Both the position numbers and the translations under genes were made by a program. A stretch of DNA of 64,000 bases from Trichomonas vaginalis G3 (lineage: Eukaryota; Parabasalia; Trichomonadida; Trichomonadidae): NCBI RefSeq assembly GCF_026262505.1, contig NC_067205.1, positions 4,402,001-4,466,000 on the forward strand, read 5' to 3'. This document shows positions 37,916 through 47,796 of the stretch, piece after piece; position 1 is the first letter of the stretch; each line of letters starts with the position of its first letter. The notes under the pieces are model-generated. The model did no database searches and was not told the origin of the DNA. It worked only from the letters and a program-made list of their open reading frames with translations.

Positions 37916-38248
37916 ATGGGTTTTGGCGATTATGTTAAAGCTGGATGGGGTATGGTGAAAAAAAATCCTGGTCTTGTAATAGGTGCTGGATTTAACATTG
38001 CTAACAAACTTTTCCCTCAAGTTGGTCAAGTCGGTGGTGTTATCGGTAGTCTTGGTGAAAGAATTGCAAAAACTACATTAGGTGAAGATAATGCATTAAC
38101 GAAGAATCTTAAAGCATTCAATAAAGCTCTTGGTGGTGACTTCAGTAGAGACAAGCCTGTTGAAACACCTATAGTTCAACCTCAACAAACTATTGACAAC
38201 AATAAGTATAAACGCATACATTGGAGGAGCTATTTGGAACAATCATAA
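37916..38248 (+). CDS. Small hydrophobic virion protein (pVI-like candidate), Polinton B
   Basis: 110-residue frame starting MGFGDYVKAGWGMVKKNPGL, an amphipathic helix, followed by Gly/Val-rich hydrophobic sequence (GQVGGVIGSLGERIAKTTLG). It resembles in type the MAAGFFKKLW proteins of element A. A minor capsid, membrane-disrupting role is inferred. Open sequence in another frame continues to about 38325 (NNHKPLVQSVRVLSDMPWIN), so the gene may be broken. Confidence 0.45.
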   Translation: MGFGDYVKAGWGMVKKNPGLVIGAGFNIANKLFPQVGQVGGVIGSLGERIAKTTLGEDNALTKNLKAFNKALGGDFSRDKPVETPIVQPQQTIDNNKYKRIHWRSYLEQS

Positions 38249-38344
38249 GCCATTAGTTCAGTCAGTACGTGTACTATCAGACATGCCATGGATTAATGCT
38301 ATTAGTGGCACTATACGCAGATAATATATTTTTATGAGGTTTAA

Positions 38345-38881
38345 ATGAGTGAACAAGAGAGGAAACTCATTGATGAACGAGTTAAGAAATGGGAGAATGA
38401 ACGTCCGATAATTCGTACCATAATTAGCGATCAAAAGTTCAAGCAGCATACATTTGATTTTTTGCGCGATATATATAATGATCTTGCTTTTGATTACAAT
38501 GCTAGGCAATACTTTGAGAAAGAATATGTTCAAAAAGGTCGTATTAATTTCCCAATGAGAAGAGAAGGCTTTTTGATTACATCAACATATACACCACGTG
38601 GTAGAGACCCTTTTACAGACGCGGTTCGTAACTTTAAAGTACGTTCTTCTATTAATGATGATCCAGATTTCTACATACCTTATATTCGTCCACCTTCACA
38701 TCCTTTACGAACCAGTGATCCCGGATATGACGTTAAGCGAATATATATAGAGACGAGATTAGCTAAATACAAGGAACCTAAGGATCCAAGGACTGGAGAA
38801 GTAAAGGAATCACATGTCAAGATAAATAAGCTTTACAAAGTAGTTGAAGAATTGGAGAAACGATCTAATGAGATTAACTGA
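38345..38881 (+). CDS. Polinton B ORF, unknown (178 aa)
   Basis: [20 protein letters not shown]..., with a helical N-terminus and C-terminus and a middle of [20 protein letters not shown]. No known family. Its TGA stop overlaps the ATG of the next gene (ATGA-type overlap at 38881), indicating coupled expression. Confidence 0.55.
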   Translation: MSEQERKLIDERVKKWENERPIIRTIISDQKFKQHTFDFLRDIYNDLAFDYNARQYFEKEYVQKGRINFPMRREGFLITSTYTPRGRDPFTDAVRNFKVRSSINDDPDFYIPYIRPPSHPLRTSDPGYDVKRIYIETRLAKYKEPKDPRTGEVKESHVKINKLYKVVEELEKRSNEIN

Positions 38882-40029
38882 TGAGAAAGAAAAAGGAAGT
38901 ACCAAATATGAACAAACTAGATAAGATGATTAAGGAATATAGAGGATTGGCGAATACATCGAGTGTTCTAATGAAGGAGTTAGAATACACAACAAAGCTG
39001 CAGAAAATGATTCATGATGAATTACTGTTAGGTGAATTTTCTATAAAACAAAGACAGAGTAACTTAATGGGTGAGGCTTATTATTTGGAGAATTGGTATA
39101 ATGAGAGGTTAAAACAAATGTCGACTCCAACACCAACTCCTACACCTACTCCTACAGTAGCTCCAACACCAACTCCCACTCCTGAACCAACAGTTGCTCC
39201 AACACCAACTCCTACGGTTGCTCCTACTCCTGAACCAACAGTAGCTCCAACACCAACTCCTACAGTTGCTCCAACGCCAACTCTGACACCAACTGCTCAC
39301 GCAGGTCCTCCACCAATGTCGAGTAGTCATGGTATAACATTAAATAAACCAACACCTACACCAAAAATAACTCCTGTATCACATCCTAGTACAACTAACC
39401 CAGTATCTGATTCAAATCAAGCGGAAAGATCACAGGTTCTTAAAAGAGCTAATACACCACCTGCTTCGCCTATTAGAACACCAGAGCCAACTCCAAGAAT
39501 CACAAAGGCACCAACACCTTTACCGACTGTTGAACCAACTCCAGAACCTACAGTAGCTCCGACACCAGAGCCAACACCAACAGTACCTCCAACTCCATCA
39601 CCGACACCTACAAAAGCACCTACTCCATCTACAACTCCGACTAAAGCTCCGACACCGTCTCCAACTCCAGCTGAACCAACTGATGCAGAATCTATTCAAA
39701 ATTGGTTAGACGAAGAAAAGCGAAAAGAAAAGGCTGCAATTGATGCTGCACTAGATAAAAACACACCACCACAGACACTTGGTGGTTACATGTTAAAGAA
39801 AGACAACATTCAAAGACAAGAACGTGCATTGAGTGTTGCCAGAGAACAAGCACAAGAAGAGAAGAAAATAGTTGAAGGAGAAGCTTCAAATAGAGGTGGT
39901 CCAGGAACTTACCAAGGATCAAACTATCCAGCAGAGAAAGCCTCGAGTGATAATGTTGTCTCAAGAGCTCCTGATTTAGTTACCCATGGTATTCTATTGA
40001 GTTTGTTTCAAAATTATATGCTATGGTAA
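38881..40029 (+). CDS. Pro/Thr-repeat protein, Polinton B (382 aa)
   Basis: The N-terminal 80 residues are helical; residues about 82-140 and 195-265 are [14 protein letters not shown] repeats, then a charged helical tail ([25 protein letters not shown]). Such Pro/Thr-rich linkers occur in surface or spike-connecting proteins and may be glycosylated if exposed. The 3' end overlaps the convergent penton-like frame at 39980. Confidence 0.6.
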   Translation: MRKKKEVPNMNKLDKMIKEYRGLANTSSVLMKELEYTTKLQKMIHDELLLGEFSIKQRQSNLMGEAYYLENWYNERLKQMSTPTPTPTPTPTVAPTPTPTPEPTVAPTPTPTVAPTPEPTVAPTPTPTVAPTPTLTPTAHAGPPPMSSSHGITLNKPTPTPKITPVSHPSTTNPVSDSNQAERSQVLKRANTPPASPIRTPEPTPRITKAPTPLPTVEPTPEPTVAPTPEPTPTVPPTPSPTPTKAPTPSTTPTKAPTPSPTPAEPTDAESIQNWLDEEKRKEKAAIDAALDKNTPPQTLGGYMLKKDNIQRQERALSVAREQAQEEKKIVEGEASNRGGPGTYQGSNYPAEKASSDNVVSRAPDLVTHGILLSLFQNYMLW

Positions 40030-40414
40030 CTTCTGAAGGTAATGGATGTCCTTCCGCAGTCAGTTGTTCTCTCACTACCGTTTGAAGCTTTGTATTAAAA
40101 ACTTTCATGTCATCTCCTGTATCTAAGTTCACATACACAGCAACAGGGAAACTATCTTGCTTCTTTGTTTCATCATTATATCTCAAAACATTAAAGTTCT
40201 TCAATAATATTGTTCTTCCTGCTGGAATACTTCGAACCTGTCTTATTTCAATAGCTTTCTCACCTCCTACATACTCTACCCAGTGTCTTGGATATTCATA
40301 AGTATACTGACTTTCTTGAATTTTGGTAGGTTTCATCATAACGTGTTCATAGTATATCTTTATACTCTTGTCAGTTAGACTCGGTGCTATGTTCTGAATA
40401 TTTCTGACTTGCAT
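39980..40414 (-). CDS. Penton-like protein, Polinton B (module 2)
   Basis: I start it at [19 protein letters not shown] (40414). [12 protein letters not shown]...[22 protein letters not shown] is clearly paralogous to the frame 36364-36987 (LYYEHVMNDGT...YKLPRDFIEYPASKALEIRKI), and [14 protein letters not shown] to FVDCYYDSNENKLNVL. It is shorter, lacking the second half of the family. It is divergent from ATPase 2, with only 16 bases between starts, repeating the layout of module 1. Confidence 0.5.
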   Translation of the reverse strand: MQVRNIQNIAPSLTDKSIKIYYEHVMMKPTKIQESQYTYEYPRHWVEYVGGEKAIEIRQVRSIPAGRTILLKNFNVLRYNDETKKQDSFPVAVYVNLDTGDDMKVFNTKLQTVVREQLTAEGHPLPSEVTIAYNFETNSIEYHG

Positions 40415-40430
40415 TTTTAATGGAGATAAA

Positions 40431-41318
40431 ATGAAGCATTTAATACATGACGTAGATGAAGACATGAATGAAACTACAGACAAACTTAACTCTTCTCTTA
40501 TTCTTCCTTTCAGCAAAGATTATGAGTTCTGTTCAAATGGTGTTTATTTCTATTGTGGAAAGATGGGTTCAGGTAAGACATTTAATTTAATTCGTCATAT
40601 ACTCATAACAGAACGTTTAGGAAATGACTCATATTATGACCAAATCATTATATCAGCAACTTCAGACTCTATGGACTCAACAGCGAAAACATTTATGTCA
40701 AAAGTTCAAGCCTCTGTCGTTAAAGTTCCAGACAGTGAACTCATTGAATTTCTTCAACGTTACATTCGACGTAAGAGGAAATATTATGCCATCGTTGAAT
40801 TTATACAGTCAGGAATGCAAAAGACTTCTGAGGAGATGGAAAGAATTATTGACAAATACCACTTACGTCAGTACTCAGGAGTTTACGATATGAAACGACT
40901 GACAAACTACATTCTATCAAAACTTTCAAAATACCCCTTCAAAAAATATCCTTCAAACACTCTGCTCGTTTGCGACGACTTCGCCGGAAAAGGTTTAGTG
41001 TCAAAGCCTGACTCACCATTAGCTAACATCATAACTAAAGTCAGACATTACCATTTAACTGTAGCAATACTTATGCAAACATGGAGGTTTTTAGCTTTAA
41101 ACATAAAACGTCTCATAACTGACTTCGTTATCTTTCAAGGTTTCTCACGCTATGATATTGAACTCATTTGGAAACAGTCAGGTATAACATTACCTTTTGA
41201 AGAAATTTGGGAAGCATATAAGTCTCTCATCTCTCCTCGTTCATACCTTGAGATTCATATCATGACTAATACCATTAAAGTCAAAAATATTCCATGGGAA
41301 CGACCAACATTGTTTTAA
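40431..41318 (+). CDS. Packaging ATPase 2 (A32/FtsK-HerA type), Polinton B
   Basis: 295 residues with Walker A GKMGSGKT and Walker B LLVCDDFAGK; also NIITKVRHYHLTVAILMQTWR and RLITDFVIFQGFS. Very similar to ATPase 1 over its whole length, with matching starts (DYEFCSNGVYFYCGKMGSGKT versus DYPFCTNGVYFYCGKMGSGKT). Having two intact-looking packaging ATPases in one element is unusual. Its stop overlaps the stop of the convergent gene 41315-41833. Confidence 0.87.
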   Translation: MKHLIHDVDEDMNETTDKLNSSLILPFSKDYEFCSNGVYFYCGKMGSGKTFNLIRHILITERLGNDSYYDQIIISATSDSMDSTAKTFMSKVQASVVKVPDSELIEFLQRYIRRKRKYYAIVEFIQSGMQKTSEEMERIIDKYHLRQYSGVYDMKRLTNYILSKLSKYPFKKYPSNTLLVCDDFAGKGLVSKPDSPLANIITKVRHYHLTVAILMQTWRFLALNIKRLITDFVIFQGFSRYDIELIWKQSGITLPFEEIWEAYKSLISPRSYLEIHIMTNTIKVKNIPWERPTLF

Positions 41319-41833
41319 AGTTTAACCTTCAATTGACTGATGGTAAACAAATTCCATGCATCTCTGTCGCCATTTCTGTTAATATTTTTGCTGTCATTCA
41401 TATCATCCACTTCCCCATCCGTTAGCTTTTGAGGATATGCGTTAGAATAGCTGTTCTTAAATGAAAGCTTTTCACCTTTGAGAGCATAAACTCTATAACT
41501 TTCTGCATACTTTATGTTTGAACCTCCTGAACCATCATTGACATAAATTTTTATAGGCTTCCACCCTTTGTTCATGTTCCTGCTTCTTCCCTTAGCTCTT
41601 TTGTTCAGTAGTTCTACATCTTTATACACAGCACCTGTCTCAGTGAATTCAACAATATTTTCATTCGTTAGCTTTACATTCAAACCCTTGTCGAGTATAT
41701 TGTTCATTTCATACATATAAAAGGTTTTTATTCTATATGAAATGAGAAGCAAATCCATCTTAGCTGGTGCCGTTAATGTTCCAATTGAACCAACATCAAA
41801 TGTTGACTCACGAACGACAAACAATATTGTCAT
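41315..41833 (-). CDS. Polinton B ORF, unknown (172 aa)
   Basis: MTILFVVRESTFDVGSIGTL... with strand-rich blocks and a Lys/Asn-rich middle (KRAKGRSRNMNKGWKPIKIYVNDG). It may belong to the penton-like group, which surrounds it, but I see no firm motif. Its stop overlaps the stop of ATPase 2. Confidence 0.45.
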   Translation of the reverse strand: MTILFVVRESTFDVGSIGTLTAPAKMDLLLISYRIKTFYMYEMNNILDKGLNVKLTNENIVEFTETGAVYKDVELLNKRAKGRSRNMNKGWKPIKIYVNDGSGGSNIKYAESYRVYALKGEKLSFKNSYSNAYPQKLTDGEVDDMNDSKNINRNGDRDAWNLFTISQLKVKL

Positions 41834-41859
41834 AAAGAACTATAGTTCAGAGTGTTTAA

Positions 41860-42309
41860 CCAGAGCTGAAATCCGTGAATTTAAACACAGCTTCAAACGC
41901 TAACGCTACATCAGATGTTAAGTTAGAGTATCCACCACTGGACCAAATTCTTTCAAGAGAAGTCAACGACAATCCTTACACAAATGTTCAAACAAATCCT
42001 TCAGATAACGTAGACCATTACCTTCTTCAGTTATACCAAACAATTTTACTCAAAGACGATAAGAAGCTTTTGGTAAATCTTATAAGCAAGAACCAAATAA
42101 TTCTAACAAAGGAGGACCTTGAAAATGTTATCTCACGAATAACAGGGAAACAATGTGTCATTGACTATCTCGACCCTGAAATCGAATGCTGTGGTCAAAC
42201 CCCACTATTCATGAAAATAGGTAACATCCGCATCATTGAAACACCAGGAACTACAGGAGTTGAGTTTAAGTATAAATATTCGAACGAGTATTACAAAACT
42301 ATCTACTGA
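41860..42309 (+). CDS. Conserved Polinton protein with Cys-Cys-Gly motif (element B copy)
   Basis: The frame is open from 41860, with a GTG at 41875 and no early ATG. LYQTILLKDDKKLLVNLI, QIILTKEDLENVISRI, DPEIECCGQTPLFMKI and RIIETPGTTGVEFKY follow the same order as in 22578-23252 of element A. It is a shared Polinton component of unknown function. The missing ATG suggests the 5' end is damaged or annotated differently. Confidence 0.55.
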   Translation, partial: PELKSVNLNTASNANATSDVKLEYPPLDQILSREVNDNPYTNVQTNPSDNVDHYLLQLYQTILLKDDKKLLVNLISKNQIILTKEDLENVISRITGKQCVIDYLDPEIECCGQTPLFMKIGNIRIIETPGTTGVEFKYKYSNEYYKTIY

Positions 42310-42751
42310 CTATAAACTACTTGTTTGAAATATGTTTTTAGTAAATTAAAGCAGTCAGGAGGGCTCTTTGAGCCCATCTTGGCGCTTTGCGCCGTCAGTC
42401 AAAAAAAATTTCAAGTTAGCAATTTGTAATATCTATCCAAAATTCAAACAGTATCGAACTCATCTTCATAATGCAAACCTAATCTTATTGACTTGGTGCA
42501 GTTTTCACTAACACAATATTTTTCTGTTCTCTTGACTGACATAACTAATTCATTTGTTTCATCAAACAGCAACAACCAAAGTCATGACCTAATACATAAC
42601 ATTCATACTTTATATTTTTAGCTCTGAGTTCTCTTGTAAGCTGTTGCATTTAATATTTTCTAAAAAAGTCAACTTCAACAGTCATTCGCACTGGTGCCTT
42701 CAGTTCTTACAGGCTCTCCTTGAAAGTCAACAAGTCTGAATTGCATGTCTT
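42310..42751. other. Spacer with small degenerate minus-strand ORF
   Basis: On the minus strand from about 42653, an open piece reads MQQLTRELRAKNIKYECYVL, and coding-like sequence (RTEKYCVSENCTKSIRLGL) continues to about 42440. This looks like a decayed small gene of element B. GC-rich words around 42360-42400 form an imperfect hairpin (GAGCCC..., GGCGCTTTGCGCC). Confidence 0.4.
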
Positions 42752-43294
42752 TCAAATTATGAGACTAATGCGAACCCATTTACCTAAATGAGTTGCTATG
42801 ACAGGAACGTTTGGAATGAACATTGAATTGACTGCATAACAGAAGGATTTATATTCTACTGAACCTTTACTATTAACTCCTGAAATGCCTGTGACATTAG
42901 CTATTTTAGACTCAATGTATAAAACAATTACCATAACATATACGTATGGAACAGATTTCATCTCAATCGTTTTGTCAACACTTTTCAAAGGAAATGTCAT
43001 ATGGTATGCACCCAAAAGAAGTTGTACTCTATGACTCATTCGTGTTATCTTAAACTCCTTCGCATAACTGAACTTCAAAACTCCTGCAATAAGTTTAACA
43101 TTCATTAAGTTTTCTTCGTTATCCTTGTTTATTGTAGTATTTATGAGAGCATTTAACACTCCAGCTAATGTTTCCATCTTATATTCTACATTATTGTGAA
43201 ATCTTATTTCGTGCTTCTTTCCATCTATTTCAATCTCCATGAAATCTGTTTCATCTGTTATAACGAATGAAGCGATAGTATTGAAGTCAACCAT
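42752..43294 (-). CDS. Candidate minor capsid protein, Polinton B (180 aa)
   Basis: MVDFNTIASFVITDETDFME... The segment FSYAKEFKITRMSHRVQLLLGAYH recalls the S..La.LLGF block of penton-like proteins, and SVPYVYVMVIVLYIESKIANVTG the strand that follows it; the C-terminus ...HLGKWVRISLII ends in strands. These are the same blocks, in the same order, as in 21372-22082 of element A. The assignment is tentative. Confidence 0.4.
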   Translation of the reverse strand: MVDFNTIASFVITDETDFMEIEIDGKKHEIRFHNNVEYKMETLAGVLNALINTTINKDNEENLMNVKLIAGVLKFSYAKEFKITRMSHRVQLLLGAYHMTFPLKSVDKTIEMKSVPYVYVMVIVLYIESKIANVTGISGVNSKGSVEYKSFCYAVNSMFIPNVPVIATHLGKWVRISLII

Positions 43295-43406
43295 TCTGAA
43301 TGCAAGCGCCTCATTCTGTAGACCTAAGTTTGTTTGTAGCTTTACTGTCCGTATTCGTTTGGGTCTGTACTTTGCAAATAGAACAACATTTTATTCTCAT
43401 TAAAAT

Positions 43407-45293
43407 ATGAGTATAGCTGCATATGCGTATGAAGCTGACAGAGCTAAACGTTTATATTTTGGTCAATACTCTCTCACACTTACTGACAAATATATTGTTA
43501 TCACTGATGGAAATACTGAGAAATACATAACATGGAAGGACTATGAAAAGTTTGACCCTATTTTAACTCCATGTACTATGCCGTTTATAAAGGACGGTGA
43601 AATTATTGAAAAAGATAATACAACCGTATATAGGTCTGTTTATGAAGCATTAGAATATATGTTGAATCATAACCCAAAAAGATTTGACCCAAGCACTACA
43701 CCATGTGCAATGCCTTTTATTAAGGACGGCGAAATCGTAAGAGTTCCGGATTCAACGGTTTACACAGCTGTTCAAAACAGTTTACAAAACATTTTAGCGA
43801 ATATCTTTAATTCAGAAACTACAGAAATAAAATTACCGTATATAACAGATGCTAAAGAAATTAAATCAAAAACGACAACATTATTTACGTCACTTAATGA
43901 TTTAATGACTTATATCATTAATATTCCTGCACCAACTACAGCATTTGATCCAAACTCGACGGTTTGCAGTGTACCTTTCATAAATGACAGTTCATTAATT
44001 ACTTTAAGGGATTCGACAGTAAATGAATCATTAAAGGCGTCATTAATGAAAATCATTGATTTTAATTCATTCACGAATACATATAATTCATTCATTAATG
44101 TTTCATATGCTTCTAAAGAAGGTGAGCCAAAAACTATTGATAAAGCGGTGTATGAAATAAAAGCATCAACGACGAAATTGAATTCGTTAACTTTTGACGG
44201 TGATAGTTTCGTTAATGACATAACATCGGGGAAAACAATTTTAACGAAAGAATACTTAAAATCTCATGTTAGTGAGTTCGTTGAAATTGAAAAAGAAGGT
44301 GGAATTAAGTTCGATCCACTGAATTTCATTTTCAGCTTAGCGAATGCGGGTGTTAGTTTCGCTGAATGGACAACTATAGAGAGTGAAATAAATGCAATAT
44401 GGACGTTTTTGGGGTCAAAAGCGGGAATGGGTGAGCTTGTAAATGCTGCAAGAACATTAGGTGAAACAGGAAATTTTGTAGATGGTTTTAAAAGACTTGT
44501 TTCAAATGTTTTAACAAACACAAAGAAATTATTTAGATATACCGTACATAACGGACGGATTTTCGAACAGATAGCAACAAACCCTCCGGTTATGGCTGCG
44601 TTGATGATGGTTAGAGATATAAAACCACGTAACGACGGGAACGAAGAACATGAACAACAGGATACTGGTCGGGTTATTCGAGACATTAAAAACGTGTATC
44701 CTGAAGTTATTGATTTATTTAGAGGAGTTAATGATTCAATTTCAAAACATTCTATAACCCTCGATGAAGAGAATAAATTAACAGATTATATATTCGTCAT
44801 TATTGCAGAATTAATGAAGAGAATAAATGAAAAAGGAATTGGTGATATCATTAATGTCAGCGATGTAATGATGAAAAGAAATTTTGACTCATTATTTACA
44901 AAACCGAAAACAGAATATAGTCTTTATGACGTAATTACCGAATTAATGAAAAAGATTAATGATAATAAGAGTTCTGGCGGAAGAGTTGAATTAGAAGTGA
45001 ATGATGTTAATGAGAAATTAGCCGAAAAAGCAGACAAAAATGAGCTTTTAGCTCTGAGTGATAAAGTCAAGAACCACGTTCATTATATAACTTCAGACGA
45101 ACAGATTATAACGGACTACCATGGATATTTAACACGAAGTGATGAAGCGAAGACAAAAAATGTTAATGAAAGAAGATATAAATACATTCGTGCTAAAGGT
45201 TATGACATAAGCTGTACTGTACAGTATGATGTAGCTAAAGCACCAGAAGCATTTGGTTATACGGTGAAATTTATGCCTCTATTTCAATGTTAA
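43407..45293 (+). CDS. Large fibre/tail-like protein, Polinton B (628 aa)
   Basis: The N-terminus (IAAYAYEADRAKRLYFGQYSLTL) matches that of the element A fibre shaft. Three diverged repeats of FDPxxTPCxMPFIKDGEI with a DSTVYxAV follow-up lie at about residues 49, 92 and 183. The central part is helical; the C-terminal part has short ADKNELLALSDKVKNHVHY fibre-type repeats. Expected to be a virion fibre. It lies 11 bases before the collar-domain ORF on the same strand. Confidence 0.6.
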   Translation: MSIAAYAYEADRAKRLYFGQYSLTLTDKYIVITDGNTEKYITWKDYEKFDPILTPCTMPFIKDGEIIEKDNTTVYRSVYEALEYMLNHNPKRFDPSTTPCAMPFIKDGEIVRVPDSTVYTAVQNSLQNILANIFNSETTEIKLPYITDAKEIKSKTTTLFTSLNDLMTYIINIPAPTTAFDPNSTVCSVPFINDSSLITLRDSTVNESLKASLMKIIDFNSFTNTYNSFINVSYASKEGEPKTIDKAVYEIKASTTKLNSLTFDGDSFVNDITSGKTILTKEYLKSHVSEFVEIEKEGGIKFDPLNFIFSLANAGVSFAEWTTIESEINAIWTFLGSKAGMGELVNAARTLGETGNFVDGFKRLVSNVLTNTKKLFRYTVHNGRIFEQIATNPPVMAALMMVRDIKPRNDGNEEHEQQDTGRVIRDIKNVYPEVIDLFRGVNDSISKHSITLDEENKLTDYIFVIIAELMKRINEKGIGDIINVSDVMMKRNFDSLFTKPKTEYSLYDVITELMKKINDNKSSGGRVELEVNDVNEKLAEKADKNELLALSDKVKNHVHYITSDEQIITDYHGYLTRSDEAKTKNVNERRYKYIRAKGYDISCTVQYDVAKAPEAFGYTVKFMPLFQC

Positions 45294-45304
45294 CGGTGTA
45301 TTAG

Positions 45305-46405
45305 TTGAACCAAGATTTACATTTGAGAGTTAAGGCAAAAATAACTTTTGAAGATGCTATTAAAAGTAAAGCTGACAAAGTTGAACTCGAAGCAATGAAC
45401 AAAGTTTTGAAATCTCATAAACACAACATCTCCGATATAAATGAACTTCAAGCTACATTAGACAGTAAAGCCGACAAGAACCATACAAACGAATCCTTCA
45501 CTACTGTTAGAGCAGACGACATAATATTGAACTATACCCTTGGTTCAAGTGCACCTTTAGAGAATCCGAGTACAAGCGTAAAAGATACACTAAACAATTT
45601 AGATAACAGATGTATGAACATTGAAGGTCATGCCAGAAACTTTGAAGCATATGAACTACCAGCAATGTTAGATAAGAAAGCCGACAAAACTTATGTAGAT
45701 GAAAATTATGCAAAGAAGTCGGAAGTAAATGCTGCGCTTAATGGAAAAGCCGACAAGAACCATACACATGAAGAATTTCAAACAATCAGGATTAAAGAAG
45801 TTAAGGCATGCATTGAAGAAGTAACAAAAACAGGAAGAAACGGTGCAACTGTACATGAACAAAGAATTTATCCTCCTACTTTTCCTAATGGTTTAATAAC
45901 AAACAATATAAATATTGTAGATGGCAAAAGATTTATAAATGATAAACATGAACTTCTAACAATGAAGACTGAAATACTTCAAACATTATATCCTGTTGGT
46001 TCTATTTATACGTCAATGAATTCAACAAATCCAGCAAGTGTTTTAGGTTTTGGTACGTGGAAGCAGATTGCAGATAAATTCTTATACTGTGCTAACTCTT
46101 CAAAGCAAACAGGAGGTTCGAAGAAAATTACTGAAGCAAACTTACCCGCGCACACTCATACAGGAACGACAAACTTTTCTGGCGACCATAGCCACTCATT
46201 AAGAGACCACCCATTATACAACTCAGAGTATGAAGCTGGCCATGACGTTTTATCTCCATCTTATAACAATGCAGCAAAAAAGATTTTTCGACCAACTGAA
46301 CCGGGAGGAAATCATGTCCATACTTTCACAACAAATCCAACAGGCTCGGGTGAAGATTATATGCCACCATTTGTGACTGTATTTGCATGGTATAGAGTTC
46401 AATGA
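45305..46405 (+). CDS. Fibre protein with phage-type collar/Gp10 C-terminal domain, Polinton B
   Basis: 366 residues: N-terminal shaft repeats (SKADKVELEAMNKVLKSHKHN, NGKADKNHTHEEF) followed by the collar domain YPVGSIYTSMNSTNPASVLG, FGTWKQIADKFLYCANSSKQ, GGSKKITEANLPAHTHTG and a final YMPPFVTVFAWYRVQ. The last 15 residues are nearly identical to those of the element A protein 19469-20458. Such domains end phage tail fibres and are presumably receptor-binding tips. Confidence 0.75.
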   Translation: MNQDLHLRVKAKITFEDAIKSKADKVELEAMNKVLKSHKHNISDINELQATLDSKADKNHTNESFTTVRADDIILNYTLGSSAPLENPSTSVKDTLNNLDNRCMNIEGHARNFEAYELPAMLDKKADKTYVDENYAKKSEVNAALNGKADKNHTHEEFQTIRIKEVKACIEEVTKTGRNGATVHEQRIYPPTFPNGLITNNINIVDGKRFINDKHELLTMKTEILQTLYPVGSIYTSMNSTNPASVLGFGTWKQIADKFLYCANSSKQTGGSKKITEANLPAHTHTGTTNFSGDHSHSLRDHPLYNSEYEAGHDVLSPSYNNAAKKIFRPTEPGGNHVHTFTTNPTGSGEDYMPPFVTVFAWYRVQ

Positions 46406-46445
46406 ACGCGCTTGAGCCTTGAATAAAATCTTTAACTTTACATAA

Positions 46446-47531
46446 ATGAGCTTGAAAGAAGTATTCGAACAACATCCATGGAGGTCATTTAAGAAATTCA
46501 ATGAAGCTGCAAAGAGTTGGGGATTTACTAACAGAGCTGAAGTGAAAAGGTTCTTTGACAAAAATGTTGTACATCAAACAAAAATAAACCCTTACGACTA
46601 CTTTTTACCAATTTACTCCAACACTCTTGACGCATACCAATTTGACACTCTCATTCAAAGCAGAAAAGGAGGACATAACCCATTCCTCATCTTCATTAAT
46701 GTTAACACTTGTAAAGCTTTTGCGTATATAATGAAAAATAAAGGAACTCGTGAAGTGTTAAGAGTTTTACAAAAGTTTGTAGCAGAACATAGCCCAAGTA
46801 CTTTAACATCAGACCAAGACAGTGCATACCTCAGCAATGAAATCACAGATTTTCTCATTAAGCATAACATAACTCACTACACTACTGAAGACCATAACCA
46901 TAACATACTCGGCATCATAAACCGCTTCATAAGAACGCTCAGAGATTTAAATCAAGAGCGAGACTTTACCGAAGAAACAATGAAACATTTTCTCGAAGTA
47001 TATAATTCCTCAACACATTCTACAACAGGACATACACCAAATTCAATGACACAACAACAAGAAGAAAAGTATATACAAAAGAAACGAAGCCAAACACAAA
47101 ATATCAGAAATTCAACACAATTTACCCTCATTCCTGGTACAAAAGTTCGTGTAGTTCTTGACGACAAACCGTTGACAAAGAAACGTTTAAGGTTAAGTAG
47201 AAACTATTATATTGTAGACTCTACGCAAGGTAATGGATATCTTATAAAAGCTGCCGACGACTCCATAGCATTTTACCCTCGACATAAATTAGTTGAAAGT
47301 AGTAATGGCAAACTTGCTGAAACCATTGACGAAGCAAAGCGAGGAGTGGTTATTGAAATACTTGGCTATAACATAAACGATGACACTTATAAAGTAAGAT
47401 ATGAAGGAGGCGTTGAAGATGTTATACCATCTAAGAACTTGAGAGAGTCAAAGTCAACACATCTGGGACCATTAGAGCGGGAGTACTGGAAAGACAAAAA
47501 TAAGCCAGAAAGAATAAGAAAATTCTTCTAA
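46446..47531 (+). CDS. Polinton B integrase with chromodomain-like C-terminus
   Basis: 361-residue retroviral-type integrase. The N-terminal helical part is followed by the catalytic core (YQFDTLIQ with the first Asp at about 67, STLTSDQDSAYLSN with the second at about 126, then the NRFIRTLRDLN helix and YNSSTHSTTGHTPNSM). An SH3-like segment (GTKVRVVLDDKPLTKKRLRL) and a chromodomain-like end (GVVIEILGYNINDDTYKVRYEG...DVIPSKNL) follow. Chromodomains direct some Polinton integrases to histone marks. Frame continuous from an ATG just after a TTTAACTTTACATAA motif. Confidence 0.85.
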   Translation: MSLKEVFEQHPWRSFKKFNEAAKSWGFTNRAEVKRFFDKNVVHQTKINPYDYFLPIYSNTLDAYQFDTLIQSRKGGHNPFLIFINVNTCKAFAYIMKNKGTREVLRVLQKFVAEHSPSTLTSDQDSAYLSNEITDFLIKHNITHYTTEDHNHNILGIINRFIRTLRDLNQERDFTEETMKHFLEVYNSSTHSTTGHTPNSMTQQQEEKYIQKKRSQTQNIRNSTQFTLIPGTKVRVVLDDKPLTKKRLRLSRNYYIVDSTQGNGYLIKAADDSIAFYPRHKLVESSNGKLAETIDEAKRGVVIEILGYNINDDTYKVRYEGGVEDVIPSKNLRESKSTHLGPLEREYWKDKNKPERIRKFF

Positions 47532-47641
47532 ACTTTTTCATTAGATGTAAATCAGACATGAATGAGAACAGTCATGATATCATTAATGGTACCATTTATT
47601 TTTGTCATAAATTTACACCAAAAATATATTTTAGGTGAAGA

Positions 47642-47690
47642 GGTGAGATCTCACCCGTTTTCTCACCTGTTTTCTCACCCTCGCCGCTAA
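47642..47690. repeat. GGTGAGATCTCACC palindrome with CTCACC iterons, copy 1
   Basis: Perfect 14-bp palindrome at 47642-47655, preceded by AGGTGAAGA and followed by CCGTTTTCTCACC and TGTTTTCTCACC. Its reverse complement, over about 39 bases, occurs at 48764-48802 beyond the next gene. Confidence 0.9.
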
Positions 47691-47796
47691 GCGGCTCAGA
47701 CCCTTTGGGTCTCGTGAATTTTCATGAATTTCCTTAAGATAGAAAAAATAAAGTTAGTTTTATTTTTATTTATTTTTTTATTTTGTATGTAAAGAT

